NCBI GenBank assembly: GCA_019648995.1
Contig: BLXT01003735.1
Coordinates: 638,322-687,641 of the forward strand
Direction: 5' to 3'
Origin: Plakobranchus ocellatus
Taxonomy: Eukaryota > Mollusca > Gastropoda > Plakobranchidae
DNA: 49,320 bases
Below, one piece after another: positions 49,261 through 49,320 of this stretch. The notes beneath the pieces were generated by a model. It did no database searches and was not told the DNA's origin. It saw only the letters and a program-made list of their open reading frames with translations. The first letter of the stretch is position 1. Each line of letters starts with the position of its first letter. The position numbers and the translations under genes were made by a program.

Positions 49261-49320
49261 ATAGCAGGTATGTAGAGAGAGAATGCAATGCTTAATATCT
49301 GAGCACATATCTTTAACGAC

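Overview
This is an AT-rich eukaryotic genomic window with spliced genes, long T-rich introns, and scattered SINE, LINE and DNA-transposon debris. It contains two intron-rich animal genes in tail-to-tail orientation. The protein sequences are clearly metazoan. The repeat style fits a mollusc, perhaps a gastropod: RTE-like LINE remnants, a tRNA-derived SINE, TTAA-target MITEs and recurrent AGATCTA words. That assignment is an inference.

Left third (+ strand, about 1.29-13.84 kb): a complete CDKL1/CDKL4-type protein kinase. Nine coding exons were built by hand from splice sites and reading frame and join in phase to 360 residues. All catalytic motifs are intact (GEGSYG, VAIK, HRD, DFG, a TDY activation motif), and the protein ends in a proline-rich tail finishing PNI. 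Intron 5 uses a GC-AG donor. The introns hold a LINE endonuclease/RT fragment, a tRNA-derived SINE, a LINE 3' end and an 87-bp tandem repeat.

Middle (about 13.84-27.13 kb): the convergent intergenic region, including any CDKL 3' UTR. It contains a 263-bp MITE with a perfect TTAA duplication, an assembly gap at 21121-21167, another LINE tail, a partial SINE, and several AATAAA signals on each strand.

Right half (- strand, 46.30 down to 27.13 kb): a complete BROX (BRO1-domain, CAAX-containing) gene. Eleven coding exons join in phase to 420 residues ending in CIVS, a prenylation box. Its introns carry a 1.7-kb DNA element (CAGGGTCCCC termini), a 656-bp piggyBac-like element with a small acidic ORF, a 308-bp palindromic element and LINE fragments. 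A locally CpG-richer stretch upstream of the start (46.3-46.7 kb) is the likely promoter.

Right end (46.7-49.32 kb): a degenerate LINE reverse-transcriptase fragment, pyrimidine-rich low-complexity DNA, a coding-like 80-codon remnant near 48.2-48.4 kb, and a poly(T) tract with a SINE fragment at the edge.

The two genes are not known to act in one pathway. CDKL1-type kinases are linked to cilia and BROX to ESCRT-III membrane work, so their adjacency is most simply chance. I found no bacterial-style system, CRISPR array, or functional tRNA/rRNA gene. The most unusual material is the set of small non-autonomous transposons and the GC-AG intron.
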